A stretch of 64,000 bases of DNA, taken from the NCBI RefSeq assembly GCF_000266905.1, contig NC_018027.1, positions 1,550,001 to 1,614,000 of the forward strand. Reading direction: 5' to 3'. Source of the stretch: Mycolicibacterium chubuense NBB4. Lineage in GTDB: Bacteria; Actinomycetota; Actinomycetes; Mycobacteriales; Mycobacteriaceae. The notes beneath the pieces were generated by a model. That model saw only the letters and a list, made by a program, of their open reading frames with translations, did not search any database and was not told the DNA's origin. Every line of letters starts with the position of its first letter. Within the stretch, counting starts at the first letter, position 1. Below are positions 11,272 through 22,180 of the stretch, one piece after another. The position numbers and the translations under genes are program-made.

Positions 11272-12590
11272 TCGGCCTCGCCGGCCGCCCGCAGACCTGA
11301 TCGCACGGCCCCGTCGAGGAAGCCGGTCCACGTGTCGGCCGTCTCGGTGCCTGCCCAGAAGATCGCGTCGACCGGCGCGTGCAGCCACGGCCCGTAGGAC
11401 GTCCACGACCCGGGAGGCACCGCCGCTGTCGGGCCGCCGGGGGCGAATCGCTCTGCGCCCCAACAGTGGTCGAGGTAGTCGATGGGGCGTGACGCCGCAT
11501 CGCCGAACAACGTGGTGAACCCGGCGAGCGCGACCTCGCGCCGCTGCTCGGGGGGCAGCGGGTCGAACGTGCGGGCGTCGGTGAACCCGAGCAGGATGCC
11601 GAGGCCCGCGTCGCTCGGGCTGACGTCGAACGTGATGAACACCGGCCCCTCGTCGGACAGCGCCTCACCGGAACATCCGCCGTCGCGCCAGAACGGTGTG
11701 TCGTACGCCGCGTAGGCCTTGCTCAGATGGCCCTGGGGCCAGTGCCGGGCCAGTTCGAGGTACTCGTCGGGCAGCGGCGGATCGAACTCGATGGCGGCCC
11801 GGTGCTCGGGCGGGACGGCGACGACGACGGCGCGGGCGCCGAACAGGCCGCCGTCGGAGACGACGGTCAGGGTGCCGTCGGTGTGCCGGCGGATGGCGCG
11901 CACGGGAGCGTTGAGCACCACGCGGTCGCCGAGCTGTTCGGTCATCCGCGTGGCGATCTCCTGCGTGCCCGACAGGAAACGGTCCTGCTGGGCGCCGCCC
12001 TTGACGTCGAGCATCCGGCCCAGCCCGCCGGCGGCCTGCACGTAGCGCACGGCGTGCAGCATCGAGACGGCGTCGGGTTCGGCGCCCCACGTCACCCGCG
12101 CCACGATCGCCATCAGGTCGCGGGTCGAGGCGCCGGCGTGCACCGAGCGCAGCCAGTCGTCCAGCGAGGTGGAGTCGAGCCGGTCGGCGATCGGCGAGGT
12201 CCACGGCCGGGCCACCGGCACCTTGCGGCAGACGCGCTCGAAGCGCCACTGGATGCGGGACACGTCGACCAGTTCCAGGACGGACAGCCGCGGGATGGTG
12301 CTGCGGTAGGTCCGCACCCGCCCGCGCCAGCGGATCAGGTTCTTGCCGCGGCCGTACGTCGGCACCGTCGCGCAGTCGAGCTCGGCGGCCAACGCCAGCA
12401 CGGCGTCCTGAGTCGGCCCCACGAACGTCGCCCCGAGGTCCACCGGCACGCCCGCGACCGCCCCGGTGTAGGACCGTCCGCCGACGCGGTCGCGGCCTTC
12501 GACCACGACGACGTCGTGTCCCAGCCGGGTCAGCTCGCGTGCTGCTGTCAGTCCGGCGAAACCGGCTCCCACCACGACCACGTCCACCAT
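11247..12590 (-). CDS. aofH: AofH-like flavin amine oxidase
   Basis: 447 residues, FAD-dependent amine oxidase of the monoamine/putrescine oxidase group. FAD dinucleotide motif [10 protein letters not shown] at the N-terminus is followed by [10 protein letters not shown] and [14 protein letters not shown]-terminal FAD site has [21 protein letters not shown]. Sequence pattern and neighbours match M. tuberculosis Rv3170. Expected reaction: oxidative deamination of a primary or secondary amine to aldehyde plus H2O2. ATG 12590 is used; ATG 12599, in frame, is an alternative. The 3' end overlaps the convergent hydrolase by 25 bp. It is divergent from the F420-type gene at 12676. Confidence 0.85.
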   Translation of the reverse strand: MVDVVVVGAGFAGLTAARELTRLGHDVVVVEGRDRVGGRSYTGAVAGVPVDLGATFVGPTQDAVLALAAELDCATVPTYGRGKNLIRWRGRVRTYRSTIPRLSVLELVDVSRIQWRFERVCRKVPVARPWTSPIADRLDSTSLDDWLRSVHAGASTRDLMAIVARVTWGAEPDAVSMLHAVRYVQAAGGLGRMLDVKGGAQQDRFLSGTQEIATRMTEQLGDRVVLNAPVRAIRRHTDGTLTVVSDGGLFGARAVVVAVPPEHRAAIEFDPPLPDEYLELARHWPQGHLSKAYAAYDTPFWRDGGCSGEALSDEGPVFITFDVSPSDAGLGILLGFTDARTFDPLPPEQRREVALAGFTTLFGDAASRPIDYLDHCWGAERFAPGGPTAAVPPGSWTSYGPWLHAPVDAIFWAGTETADTWTGFLDGAVRSGLRAAGEADHELARRS

Positions 12591-12675
12591 GCCTCCCATA
12601 GTCGCGGATCGGGCGCGCCGATGAACGTTGTTGTGCGTCGTTTCGCGCGCCGGATTCGCGCTAAGGTCGCGGCTT

Positions 12676-13662
12676 GTGCAGGTGATGACGGCGTTGTTCG
12701 GTCCCACAGATGCGATCGACCGGGCGCGGGCACTGCGCGAGGCCGGGGCCGCGGGCGTGTTCACCTTCGAGGGCCCGCACGATGTGTTCACCCCGCTGAC
12801 GCTGGCGTCCACCGTCGGCGGGCTGGACCTGATGACCAACGTCGCGATCGCGTTCCCGCGGAATCCGATCCACCTCGCCCACCAGGCCGTCGACCACCAG
12901 TTGCTCTCCGGGGGCCGGTTCACGCTCGGCCTGGGCACGCAGGTCCGCACGCAGATCGAGAAGCGGTTCGGCGCCGACTTCGCCCACCCGGTCGACCGGA
13001 TGCGCGAGCTGATCGGCGCGCTGCGGGCCATCTTCGACGCGTGGCGCACGGGGGAGCGGCTGAACTTCCAGGGCGAGTACTTCCGGCACACGCTGATGAC
13101 CCCGACGTTTCGGCCCCGCGCGGAGTTCGCGCCGATCCCGGTCTACGTCGGTGCGCTCGGGCCGCGCCTCACGCGGATGACCGCCGAGGTGGCCGACGGG
13201 CTGCTGGTGATGCCGTTCGGGTCGAAGCGGTTCCTGCAGGAGGTGACGATGCCCAACGTCGCCGCGGGCCTGGCCGCCGCGGGCCGCAGCCGCGCCGACC
13301 TCGCGGTGGTGCCGGAGATCATCGTGTCGGTCGCCGACACCGACCCCGGCCACGCGGCGGCGCGGCGGCTGCTGGCGTTCTACGGCTCCACGCCGGCCTA
13401 CCGCCCGGTGCTCGACGTGCACGGGTGGAGTGAGCTGCAGCCGGAGCTCAACGCGCTGTCCAAGCAGGGCCGCTGGGAGGACATGGGGCGGCTGATCGAC
13501 GACGACATGCTGCACACCATCGCGGCGTGCGGGACGCCCGCCGAGATCGCCGCGCACATCCGCGACCGGGTGGACGGGGTGTCCGACCGGGTCTGTCTGT
13601 ACCAGCCGGGACCGATCGCGGTGGATTCGTTGAGCGAGATCGTCGACGCGCTGGGCCGGTGA
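12676..13662 (+). CDS. F420-dependent LLM-class oxidoreductase (luciferase-like fold)
   Basis: About 328 residues. A luciferase-like monooxygenase/F420 oxidoreductase of the TIGR03617-like group: [17 protein letters not shown] near the N-terminus, [19 protein letters not shown], then [23 protein letters not shown], the usual barrel phosphate/cofactor region. F420 is the likely cofactor, being abundant in mycobacteria. TAAGGT at 12662-12667 is a good -10 hexamer eight bases before GTG 12676, supporting a leaderless start there. The gene lies 40 bases before a Baeyer-Villiger-type monooxygenase and is probably co-transcribed with it. Together they split the aofH-Rv3169-Rv3168 block known in M. 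tuberculosis. Substrate unknown. Confidence 0.8.
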   Translation: MQVMTALFGPTDAIDRARALREAGAAGVFTFEGPHDVFTPLTLASTVGGLDLMTNVAIAFPRNPIHLAHQAVDHQLLSGGRFTLGLGTQVRTQIEKRFGADFAHPVDRMRELIGALRAIFDAWRTGERLNFQGEYFRHTLMTPTFRPRAEFAPIPVYVGALGPRLTRMTAEVADGLLVMPFGSKRFLQEVTMPNVAAGLAAAGRSRADLAVVPEIIVSVADTDPGHAAARRLLAFYGSTPAYRPVLDVHGWSELQPELNALSKQGRWEDMGRLIDDDMLHTIAACGTPAEIAAHIRDRVDGVSDRVCLYQPGPIAVDSLSEIVDALGR

Positions 13663-13702
13663 GCCATAGGGTGGTACGTGACCGGACCAGAGGAGGTTGC
13701 GG

Positions 13703-15190
13703 GTGCACGAGCACTATTCGGATGAGGTCTATTCCGACGTCGTGATCATCGGCGCGGGCATTTCGGGGATCGGCGCCGCCTACCGGATCCGCGAGCGGAA
13801 CCCGCAGCTGACGTACACGATTCTCGAGCGGCGATCCCGCATCGGAGGCACCTGGGATCTGTTCCGCTACCCGGGCATCCGGTCGGACAGCGACATCTTC
13901 ACGCTGTCGTTCCCCTGGGAACCGTGGACCCGGCCGGAGAACGTCGCCGACGGCGAGTACATCCGCGAGTACCTGACCGACACCGCGCACAAATACGGCA
14001 TCGACCGCCGCATCCGCTTCGACACGTATGTGAAGTCGGCCGAATGGGACTCGGGCACCGACACGTGGACGGTGCGCGCCGAGCAGGACGGCCAGGAACG
14101 GGTCCACCGGGCGCGCTTCGTGTTCTTCGGCACCGGCTACTACAGCTATGACGACCCGTACCGGCCGCAATTCCCCGGCATCGAGCGGTTCGGCGGGAAG
14201 GTGGTGCATCCGCAGTTCTGGCCGGAGGACTTCGACTACTCGGGCAAGCGGGTGGTGGTGATCGGCAGCGGGGCGACGGCGATCAGCCTGATCCCGGCGC
14301 TGGCCGACAAGGCCGCCCACGTCACCATGCTGCAGCGTTCGCCGACGTACATGATGTCGATGCCGCGGATCGACCCGATGGTGGACTTCATCCGGAAAGT
14401 GTTGCCGCCGACGCTGTCTCATGCGGTGGTGCGCTTCCGCAACGCGATGTTCCACGTGCTGACGTACTTCATGTTCCGCAAGGCGCCGCGGTTCGGCCGC
14501 AAGCTCATCCGCAACCGCACCAAGGCGGCGCTGCCCGAGGGGTACAACGTCGATCTGCATTTCAAGCCGAAGTACAACCCGTGGGACCAGAGGATGTGCC
14601 TCATCCTCGACCACGACCTGTTCGAGCAGATCAAGCAGGGGCGCGCCGAGGTCGTCACCGACACCGTCGACCACATCGACGAGACGGGCATCGTGCTGAC
14701 GTCGGGCGCCCGCATCGACGCCGACGTGATCGTCACCGCGACGGGGCTGCAACTGCAGGCGCTCGGCGGCATCCGGCTGGCCGTCGACGGCGAGGAGGTC
14801 GACCCGACCGATCGCTTCGTCTACAAGGAATACCTCATCGAGGACATCCCGAACATGGCGTGGTGCATCGGATACACCAACGCGTCGTGGACCCTGCGGG
14901 CCGACATGACGGCCAAGGCCGTCGCGAAGCTGCTGGCCTACATGGACGCCCACGGGTACACGCATGCGTACCCGCATCTGGGCAACGTTCCGCTCGCCGA
15001 GAAGCCGGCCTTCGATCTGCAGGCCAACTACATCAAGCGGTCGCCCCACGCCCTGCCGAAGTCGGGAACCCGCAGGCCGTGGAACGTGCGGCACAACTAT
15101 GTGCTCGACGTGATCGACCACCGCTTCGACCGGATCGAGGAGTCGATGGTGTTCGGCCGCGCCGCGGTCCGCGAACCCCACCCCGCCTGA
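13703..15190 (+). CDS. EthA-like FAD-containing Baeyer-Villiger monooxygenase
   Basis: 495 residues. FAD site VIIGAGISGIG is followed by RIGGTWDLFRYPGIRSDSD, as in EthA-type enzymes. The BVMO fingerprint FGGKVVHPQFWP comes next, then the NADPH site VVVIGSGATA and a late VTATGLQLQ. The N-terminal His-Glu-His-Tyr and the YNVDLHFKPKYNPWDQR segment are typical of the EthA/MymA clade. It would convert ketones to esters or lactones, or oxidise sulfur. GTG 13703 is chosen because AGGAGG ends six bases before it. It follows the F420-type gene by 40 bp. Downstream lie 16-bp repeats and a large inverted repeat that probably ends transcription. Confidence 0.88.
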   Translation: MHEHYSDEVYSDVVIIGAGISGIGAAYRIRERNPQLTYTILERRSRIGGTWDLFRYPGIRSDSDIFTLSFPWEPWTRPENVADGEYIREYLTDTAHKYGIDRRIRFDTYVKSAEWDSGTDTWTVRAEQDGQERVHRARFVFFGTGYYSYDDPYRPQFPGIERFGGKVVHPQFWPEDFDYSGKRVVVIGSGATAISLIPALADKAAHVTMLQRSPTYMMSMPRIDPMVDFIRKVLPPTLSHAVVRFRNAMFHVLTYFMFRKAPRFGRKLIRNRTKAALPEGYNVDLHFKPKYNPWDQRMCLILDHDLFEQIKQGRAEVVTDTVDHIDETGIVLTSGARIDADVIVTATGLQLQALGGIRLAVDGEEVDPTDRFVYKEYLIEDIPNMAWCIGYTNASWTLRADMTAKAVAKLLAYMDAHGYTHAYPHLGNVPLAEKPAFDLQANYIKRSPHALPKSGTRRPWNVRHNYVLDVIDHRFDRIEESMVFGRAAVREPHPA

Positions 15191-15232
15191 GACCCTCCCC
15201 GCTCGAGACCCTCCCCGCTCGAGACCCTCCCC
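15191..15232. repeat. 16-bp direct tandem repeat
   Basis: GACCCTCCCCGCTCGA occurs at 15191-15206 and 15207-15222, and its first ten bases again at 15223-15232, immediately after the stop codon of the monooxygenase gene. The final codons and stop (CCCCGCCTGA) resemble the unit, suggesting it arose by duplication of the gene's 3' end. Confidence 0.85.
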
Positions 15233-15297
15233 GCCGAACTTGCATTCCACGCGGGGTCTTCCTGGGTGTTCGGCGCGTGGAATGCTAGTTCGGCGGG
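15230..15297. terminator. 24-bp near-perfect inverted repeat between convergent genes (bidirectional terminator?)
   Basis: Bases 15230-15253 and 15274-15297 are reverse complements with a single mismatch, around a 20-base loop. The right arm ends exactly at the stop codon (15298-15300) of the facing gene. Such a stem would be very stable in either transcript. There is no T-run, so factor-independent termination is only inferred. The clean ends also resemble a small palindromic mobile element. Confidence 0.6.
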
Positions 15298-16412
15298 TTA
15301 GGGGGCGACCGAGAGCCAGTCGGCGAAGCCGGACGGGTCGTGCCGGCCCAGCGCGCCGTGCTCGAACAAACCCCAGCCTTCGCGCTCGGTGCCGTCGGCG
15401 TCGCGGCACACCGCGCGGCCGACGTGGTCGATGACCCCGAACCCGGCGCGGCCGATGATCGCCGGGTCGGTCATGTCGTAGGTCAGCCGCTCGGTGAAGT
15501 CCGGGCCTTTCCATACGCCGTGCAGCCAGTCCGAGTCGCCGCCGTAACCGCCGCCGACGTGGATGGGCACCGGCAGCTTGGACTCGACCTCGAATCGGAG
15601 CGGCGCACCGTCGAACGCCGTCGCCTCGACCGTCGCGCCGGTCGGGATGCGGGTGCCCGACCGGTAATGGATCTTGACCCGCGGCCACCCCAGCTGCTCG
15701 ACTCGCCCGTCCTTCCAGATGCGCGTGCAGTCGTTGAGCGACCGGAACCCGTGCGGGTCCTCCTGCATGATGATCACGATGCCGAAGTCGTCGAACGCCA
15801 TCGGGATGTAGAGCCACCACATGCCCTCGAACGGCGGATCGTCGGGCCGGCCCGCCGGTTCCGGCTCGCCGATGGGCCGGATGCCCCACGACCGATCGCG
15901 TGATCCGATCCACCGCGCAGGGTCGACCGCGACGTCCTGCCCGTCGATCGAGAGCTGACCGCTCCAGGTGCCGACCTGGGCGAATCGCTGAGCGTCCAGC
16001 GTGATGCGGTTGCCTCGCCGCATGATGTGCGGCTGCTCCTGCACGACGTCGAACAGCCCCTCCCACGTCAGGTCGGCGGCGACGCCCTCGGTGTCGTCGA
16101 GCACGATCCGCAGCTTGCGCAGCGGCTCGACGACCTCGACCCGGTAGCCCCCGACGTGCTGGTTGAGTCTGTCGGCGTCGATGGCGTCCGACAGGTGCAC
16201 CGCGGTCTGCGTGTCTCCGCGCCGGACGAGCAGGAACGCGTCCTTGACGCCCAGATTGGGGTAGTAACCGATGCCGGTGATGACGAAGATGTCGCCGGTG
16301 CGGTCGTGGGCGTTGAAATAGGACCGGTCGTAGAAGTTGCGGTCCGAGGACCCCGGCCACGCGATCGGCGCAGGCAGCTGGTGCACCGGGTATTCGTCCA
16401 TCGGTCCGAGCA

Positions 16413-16413
<1 letters not shown>
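15298..16413 (-). CDS. Conserved protein of the Rv3169 type, function unknown
   Basis: 371 residues from ATG 16413, whose A is shared with the stop codon of the upstream kinase gene (TGATG), so translation is probably coupled. No signal peptide or membrane segment. The sequence is rich in Trp, Asp and Gly with many beta-strand-like stretches (WWLYIPMAFDDFGIVIIMQED, HYRSGTRIPTG, GGGYGGDSDWLHG, RAGFGVIDHVGRAV), suggesting an all-beta lipocalin-like or AttH/CrtC-like two-barrel protein. That fold guess is mine. Location beside an Rv3168-like kinase and aofH matches M. tuberculosis Rv3169. The tight pairing of kinase and this protein implies a shared substrate. Confidence 0.75.
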
Positions 16414-17616
<1,203 letters not shown>

Positions 17617-17617
17617 T

Positions 17618-18232
17618 ATGAAAGCAGACCCGTCCTCGGCTGACAAGACCTCGGGCGCCGGACGTCCGCGGGACCCGCGTATCGACGCTGCCATATTGCG
17701 GGCCACGGCGGATCTACTTGTCGAAATCGGCTATGCGAACGTCACGATGGCCGCAGTCGCCGAGCGGGCCGGAACCACCAAGACCGCGCTGTACCGGCGC
17801 TGGTCGAGCAAGGCGGAACTCGTGCACGAGGCGGCATTCCCGGTCACGCCCTCGGCGATCGAGACACCGCCCGGCGACATCGCGGCGGACCTGCGGGCCA
17901 TGATCGACGCGGCGCGCGACGTGTTCACCAGCCCGGTGGTGCGGGCCGCGCTGCCGGGGCTGATCGCCGACCTGTCGGCCGACGCGGAACTGCTGGGCCG
18001 GGTCAGCGACCGCTTCACCGATCTGTTCGCGGCGGTGCGCACGCGACTTCAGGATGCGGTCGACCGCGGCGAGGTTCGGGCGGGCGTGGACCCGGACCGC
18101 CTCGTGCACCTCATCGGCGGTGCGACGCTGCTGACGGTCCTGCAGGCGCCGACCGATCTCGAGAGTCCCGCCTGGGCGGAGAAGACCGCCGACATCCTGC
18201 TGCGCGGCATCGAGGCCGGCCCGGTCGCGTGA
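17618..18232 (+). CDS. TetR-family regulator (Rv3167c-like)
   Basis: 204 residues from ATG 17618; GTG 17606 would give 208 but lies inside the operator and promoter. N-terminal helix-turn-helix: RIDAAILRATADLLVEIGYANVTMAAVAERAGTTKTALYRRW pattern, residues about 25-70. The ligand domain follows a TetR_C-type layout (AALPGLIADLSAD, VHLIGGATLLTVLQ). Divergent from the Rv3168-like kinase as in M. tuberculosis, where Rv3167c has been linked in the literature to phagosome escape and PDIM lipids. Predicted target sites are its own promoter and that of the monooxygenase at 3.9 kb. Ligand unknown. Confidence 0.85.
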   Translation: MKADPSSADKTSGAGRPRDPRIDAAILRATADLLVEIGYANVTMAAVAERAGTTKTALYRRWSSKAELVHEAAFPVTPSAIETPPGDIAADLRAMIDAARDVFTSPVVRAALPGLIADLSADAELLGRVSDRFTDLFAAVRTRLQDAVDRGEVRAGVDPDRLVHLIGGATLLTVLQAPTDLESPAWAEKTADILLRGIEAGPVA

Positions 18233-18233
18233 G

Positions 18234-18248
18234 GCGGTGGGTCACCGC
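18234..18248. terminator. Short hairpin between convergent genes
   Basis: GCGGTG-GGT-CACCGC is a perfect 6-bp stem with a 3-base loop between the stop of the TetR gene and the stop of the facing enoyl-CoA hydratase gene. It may help end both transcripts. It is short and has no T-run. Confidence 0.3.
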
Positions 18249-19027
18249 GGCCCGATCTGCTCCTTGTTCCGCTGCGCCACCGCGGTGAACCGGTCGCCGA
18301 GTGCGCCGAAGTCGCGGTGCTGGGCGAAGGCGATCTGCTCCTCAGCCGCCAGGGCGGGCCCGGTGACCGCCGACGACCCGGTCGTGTAGATCTCCTTGAG
18401 GCTACGCATCGTCGCCCTCGGGACGTCGGCGATCTGGTGTGCGAGGTCGACGGCCCGGCTGATCAGGCGCTCGTGCGCCACCATCTCGGTCACCAGCCCG
18501 ATTCGTTCGGCGCGGGCGGCGTCGACGACCTCACCGGTCATCGACAGCCGCCGGGCCATCGCCGCGCCCACCAGTTGCGGCAACCGCGCGGTCATCCCTC
18601 CGCCGGGCAGGATGCCGACCCGCGCGTGGGTGTCGGCGAACACGGCCCGGTCCGACGCGATGAGGAAGTCGCAGCCCAGCGCCATCTCCAGGCCGCCGGT
18701 GAAGGTCGCGCCGTTGATGGCACCCACGACGGGCGTGCGCATCGCCGCCACCGCCGCGATGCAGCTCTGCGAACGGAACTCGTCGAAATACGAAAGGCCG
18801 TCGCGGGCTGCCTCTTTGAGATCGACACCGGCGCAGAACGCGGGATCGGCACCGGTGAGCACTACGGCGCGCACGGACTCGTCGGCGTCGGCGGCGGTCA
18901 AGGCCGCATACGAGGCCCGGATCAGCTCGCGGTTGAGCGCGTTGCGTGCCGCGGGCCTGTTCAGCGTGATCACGCGCACGCCGTCGCGATCGTCGGTCAG
19001 TACGAGCGGCTCGGTGGTCATGTCCAC
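18242..19027 (-). CDS. Enoyl-CoA hydratase/isomerase family protein
   Basis: 261 residues, crotonase fold. N-terminal VITLNRPAARNALN, oxyanion-hole strand DPAFCAGVDLKE, and the second oxyanion element GAINGATFTGGLEMALGCD. The Glu in GGLE and the Asp/Pro-Gly region ARVGILPGGGMTARLPQ match active hydratase-type members. It adds water to, or isomerises, enoyl-CoA in fatty-acid or side-chain breakdown. ATG 19027 lies seven bases after the stop of nuoN, so it is probably the last gene of the nuo transcript, an unusual partner. It converges with the TetR gene. Exact EchA number not assigned. Confidence 0.85.
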   Translation of the reverse strand: MDMTTEPLVLTDDRDGVRVITLNRPAARNALNRELIRASYAALTAADADESVRAVVLTGADPAFCAGVDLKEAARDGLSYFDEFRSQSCIAAVAAMRTPVVGAINGATFTGGLEMALGCDFLIASDRAVFADTHARVGILPGGGMTARLPQLVGAAMARRLSMTGEVVDAARAERIGLVTEMVAHERLISRAVDLAHQIADVPRATMRSLKEIYTTGSSAVTGPALAAEEQIAFAQHRDFGALGDRFTAVAQRNKEQIGPR

Positions 19028-19034
19028 CTTCGTA

Positions 19035-20606
19035 TCAGAGGAAACGGCTCGCCGAGTTCGCGAGGTCGAGCAGCGGCTGCGGCAGCGCGCCGAGAGCGAA
19101 CGTGACGGCCGCCGTGACGGTGACGACCGCGGTGGTCAGTGCACTCGGGACGACGACGACGGGGGCGCCGTCCGGCCGGTCGGTGAAGAACATCAGCACG
19201 ATGACGCGCACGTAGAAGTAGGCCGCGATCGCGCTCGCGATCACGCCGACGACGACCAGCGGGATGGCGCCGCCCTCACCGGCGGCCTTGAAGACCGCGA
19301 ACTTGCTGACGAAGCCGCTCGTCAACGGGATGCCCGCGAACGCGAGCAGAAACAGCGAGAACACCACGCCGACAAGCGGATACCGCTTTCCCAGACCCGC
19401 CCACCGCGCCATCGCGGTGTCCTCCTCACCGGTGGCGTCGCGCACGAGGCTCACTACGGCGAAGGCTCCGACGGTGGAGAACCCGTAGGCGAACAGGTAG
19501 AACAGTGTCGACGACAGCCCGGCCTCGTTGCTGGCGATGACGCCGGTCAGGATGAATCCGCTGTGCGCGACCGCGGAATAGGCGAGCATCCGCTTGACGT
19601 CGTTCTGGCTGACCGCGGTGACGGTGCCGACCGCCATCGTCAGGATCGCGATCGCCCACAGCACCGGCCGCCAGTCGGCGCGCAGCTCCGGAAGCGCCAC
19701 GTAGAACAGGCGCAGCATCGCGCCGAACGCCGCGATCTTGGTGCCCGCCGCCATGAACGCCGTGATCGGTGTGGGTGCGCCCTGGTAGACGTCGGGGATC
19801 CACGAATGGAAGGGCACCGCACCGACTTTGAACAGCACCCCCACCGACAGCAGCGCGATGCCGATCAGCGCCAGCGACGTCGTACCGGTGCCCGCGGACA
19901 CCGCGGCGGCGATGCCCGACAGGCTCAGCGTGCCGGCGTAGCCGTACAGCATGGCGGCGCCGTAGAGGAAGAACGCCGACGAGAAGGCGCCCAGCAGAAA
20001 GTATTTCAGCGCCGACTCTTGAGACTCGAGCCGCCGGCGCCGGCTCAGCCCGCACAACAGGTACAGCGGCAGCGACAGCACCTCCAACGCGATGAACATC
20101 GTCAGCAGGTCGTTGGCGGTGGGGAACAGCAGCATGCCGCCGACGGCGAACATCGTCAGCGGGAACACCTCGGTCTGGATGACCCCCGCCTTGGTCGCGA
20201 CCTGCTCGGCGACACTGCCGGCGACCGCGGACGCCTGCGGGGTGAACGCGTCGAGGCCGCGCTCGGGGCGGTCCCCGCCGCCGGAGGCGATGCTGCGCTC
20301 GCCGATCAGCAGCACACCGAGCACGCCCACCAGCAGGATGGTGCCCTGCAGGAACAGCGCGGGCCTGTCGATCGCGACGGCGCCCATGACGGCGTTGACG
20401 CCGGTGCCGCCGTGCAGGTCCCGCGTCACCAGCACCACGGCGACGAACGCGGCGACGAGCGCGGCAAGGCTCACGGTCACCTGCGCGGCGTAGCGCCGCC
20501 GCGCGGGCAGGAAAGCCTCCACCACCACGCCGAGCACCGCTGCGCCGAGCACGATGAGCATGGGCGAGATCAGGCCGTATTCGACCGTCGGTGTCGGCAG
20601 GTTCAT
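19035..20606 (-). CDS. nuoN: NADH-quinone oxidoreductase subunit N
   Basis: 523 residues with about 14 hydrophobic segments, an antiporter-like membrane subunit of complex I. Marks: FVPTANDLLTMFIALEVLSLPLYLLCG-type Glu segment, SALKYFLLGAFSSAFFLYG, KVGAVPFHSWIPDVYQGAPTPITAF with the conserved Lys and His-x-W-x-P-D, and NDVKRMLAYSAVAHSGF. It takes part in proton pumping coupled to NADH oxidation in the cytoplasmic membrane. ATG 20606 overlaps the nuoM stop by four bases (ATGA), so translation is coupled. Last nuo gene; an enoyl-CoA hydratase gene follows. Confidence 0.95.
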   Translation of the reverse strand: MNLPTPTVEYGLISPMLIVLGAAVLGVVVEAFLPARRRYAAQVTVSLAALVAAFVAVVLVTRDLHGGTGVNAVMGAVAIDRPALFLQGTILLVGVLGVLLIGERSIASGGGDRPERGLDAFTPQASAVAGSVAEQVATKAGVIQTEVFPLTMFAVGGMLLFPTANDLLTMFIALEVLSLPLYLLCGLSRRRRLESQESALKYFLLGAFSSAFFLYGAAMLYGYAGTLSLSGIAAAVSAGTGTTSLALIGIALLSVGVLFKVGAVPFHSWIPDVYQGAPTPITAFMAAGTKIAAFGAMLRLFYVALPELRADWRPVLWAIAILTMAVGTVTAVSQNDVKRMLAYSAVAHSGFILTGVIASNEAGLSSTLFYLFAYGFSTVGAFAVVSLVRDATGEEDTAMARWAGLGKRYPLVGVVFSLFLLAFAGIPLTSGFVSKFAVFKAAGEGGAIPLVVVGVIASAIAAYFYVRVIVLMFFTDRPDGAPVVVVPSALTTAVVTVTAAVTFALGALPQPLLDLANSASRFL

Positions 20607-22180
20607 CGCACCGGGCCTTCCGCGACCCGGGGTGCCGGGTCGGTCTGGTTGATCGTCGTCAACGTGTGGCTCACCGCGGGGTCGATGACGTCGAGCGCGG
20701 GCTTGGGATAGATCCCGAGAACCAGCAGCAGCACGAGCAGCGGTGCCACCACGGCGATCTCACGGGGCACCAGATCGCGCAGTCGGCGCTCACCGTCGGC
20801 GAGTTCCAGCGGAGCAGGTCCGGTCATCATCCGTTGGTACATCCACAGGATGTAGATGGCCGAGAGCACGAGCGCGCTGGCCGCGACGACACCGAGCACC
20901 GGGAAACGCGTGAACGTACCGATCAGGACCAGGAATTCACTGATGAACGGCGCGAGGCCCGGCAGCGACAGGGTGGCCAGACCGGCGACCAGGAAGGTCC
21001 CGGCGAGTACCGGCGCGACCTTCTGCACGCCGCCGTAGGCGCTGATGAGGCGTGAACCGCGGCGGGACACCAGGAATCCGGCGATCAGGAACAGAGCCGC
21101 GGTCGAGATGCCGTGGTTGACCATGTACAGCGTCGAGCCGGCCTGGCCCTGGCTCGTCATCACGAAGATGCCCAGGATGATGAACCCGAAATGCGAGATC
21201 GAGGTGTAGGCGATCAGGCGCATGACGTCGGTCTGCCCGATGGCGACGATGGCGCCGTAGACGATCCCGATCACGGCCAGGGTGATGATGAGCGGCCGGA
21301 AGAACGCGGCCGAGTCGCCGAACAGGGGCAGGCAGTAACGGATCATGCCGAAGGTGCCGACCTTGTCCATGATCGCCATCGTCAGCACGGCGCTGGCGGG
21401 GGTGGCTTCGACCGCAGCGTCGGGCAGCCAGCGGTGCAGCGGCCACAGCGGCGCCTTGACCGCGAACGCGAACATGAAGCCGCCGAACAGCAGGTGCATC
21501 ACCACCGGGTTGAGCGTGAACTGGCCACCGGTCACGGCCGCGACGATCGCGCGGAAGTCGAACGTGCCCTCGGCGAACGCGTCGCTGCGGGCGGTGGCCA
21601 CGTACAGGCCGATGACCGCGGCCAGCATGATCAGGCCGCCGAAGAGGTTGTACAGGAGAAACTTCACCGCGGCCTTGCTGCGCTCGGCGCCGCCGAACCC
21701 GCCGATCAGGAAGTACATCGGGATCAGCATGGCTTCGAAGAACACGTAGAACAGCAGGATGTCGAGCGACACCAGCGAGATCAGCACCATACCCTCGACG
21801 GCCAGCGTCAGCGCGAAGTAGATGTGGGTGGAGCGGCCGCCCCAGCTCGTCTGATCGCGGGCGTCGTTCCATCCGGCGAGGATCAGCAGCGGCACCAGCA
21901 CCGCTGTCAGCGCGACCAGCGCCAGGGCGATGCCGTCCACGCCGAGGATGTAGCCGGTGCCGAAAGACGGGATCCAGCGGTAGGACTCGACGAACTGATA
22001 TTGCTCACCGGCGGGGTCGAACCCCACCGCGACGACCGCGGCGACAGCGAGCACCGCCACCGACACCGCCAGGGTCACCGCTTTGGCGAGGGTGCGCTGT
22101 GCGGCCGGCAGCAGCATCACGACCACCGCACCGACCATCGGGACGGCCCACAGGACCGTCAGCCACGGAAACGATGTCAC
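20603..22180 (-). CDS. nuoM: NADH-quinone oxidoreductase subunit M
   Basis: 525 residues, antiporter-like proton-pumping subunit of complex I. Conserved segments: [21 protein letters not shown] (Glu of TM5), [25 protein letters not shown] with pumping Lys and the HRWLPDA motif, and [17 protein letters not shown]. About 14 transmembrane helices are predictable. GTG 22180 overlaps the nuoL stop (GTGA); longer upstream extensions in frame have no membrane-protein character. Ends in a four-base overlap with nuoN. Confidence 0.95.
   Translation of the reverse strand: MTSFPWLTVLWAVPMVGAVVVMLLPAAQRTLAKAVTLAVSVAVLAVAAVVAVGFDPAGEQYQFVESYRWIPSFGTGYILGVDGIALALVALTAVLVPLLILAGWNDARDQTSWGGRSTHIYFALTLAVEGMVLISLVSLDILLFYVFFEAMLIPMYFLIGGFGGAERSKAAVKFLLYNLFGGLIMLAAVIGLYVATARSDAFAEGTFDFRAIVAAVTGGQFTLNPVVMHLLFGGFMFAFAVKAPLWPLHRWLPDAAVEATPASAVLTMAIMDKVGTFGMIRYCLPLFGDSAAFFRPLIITLAVIGIVYGAIVAIGQTDVMRLIAYTSISHFGFIILGIFVMTSQGQAGSTLYMVNHGISTAALFLIAGFLVSRRGSRLISAYGGVQKVAPVLAGTFLVAGLATLSLPGLAPFISEFLVLIGTFTRFPVLGVVAASALVLSAIYILWMYQRMMTGPAPLELADGERRLRDLVPREIAVVAPLLVLLLVLGIYPKPALDVIDPAVSHTLTTINQTDPAPRVAEGPVR

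Noticed and set aside
13448..16360. 970-codon minus-strand frame across the F420-type gene, the EthA-like monooxygenase and the Rv3169-like gene
   Set aside because: It crosses convergent real genes and the inverted repeat, and its translation is Arg/Val/His-rich without motifs.
18396..20711. 771-codon open frame on the plus strand opposite the enoyl-CoA hydratase and nuoN
   Set aside because: It is antisense to well-conserved genes. Its translation is Arg/His/Asp/Gln-rich without domains, the usual shadow of high-GC third-position bias.
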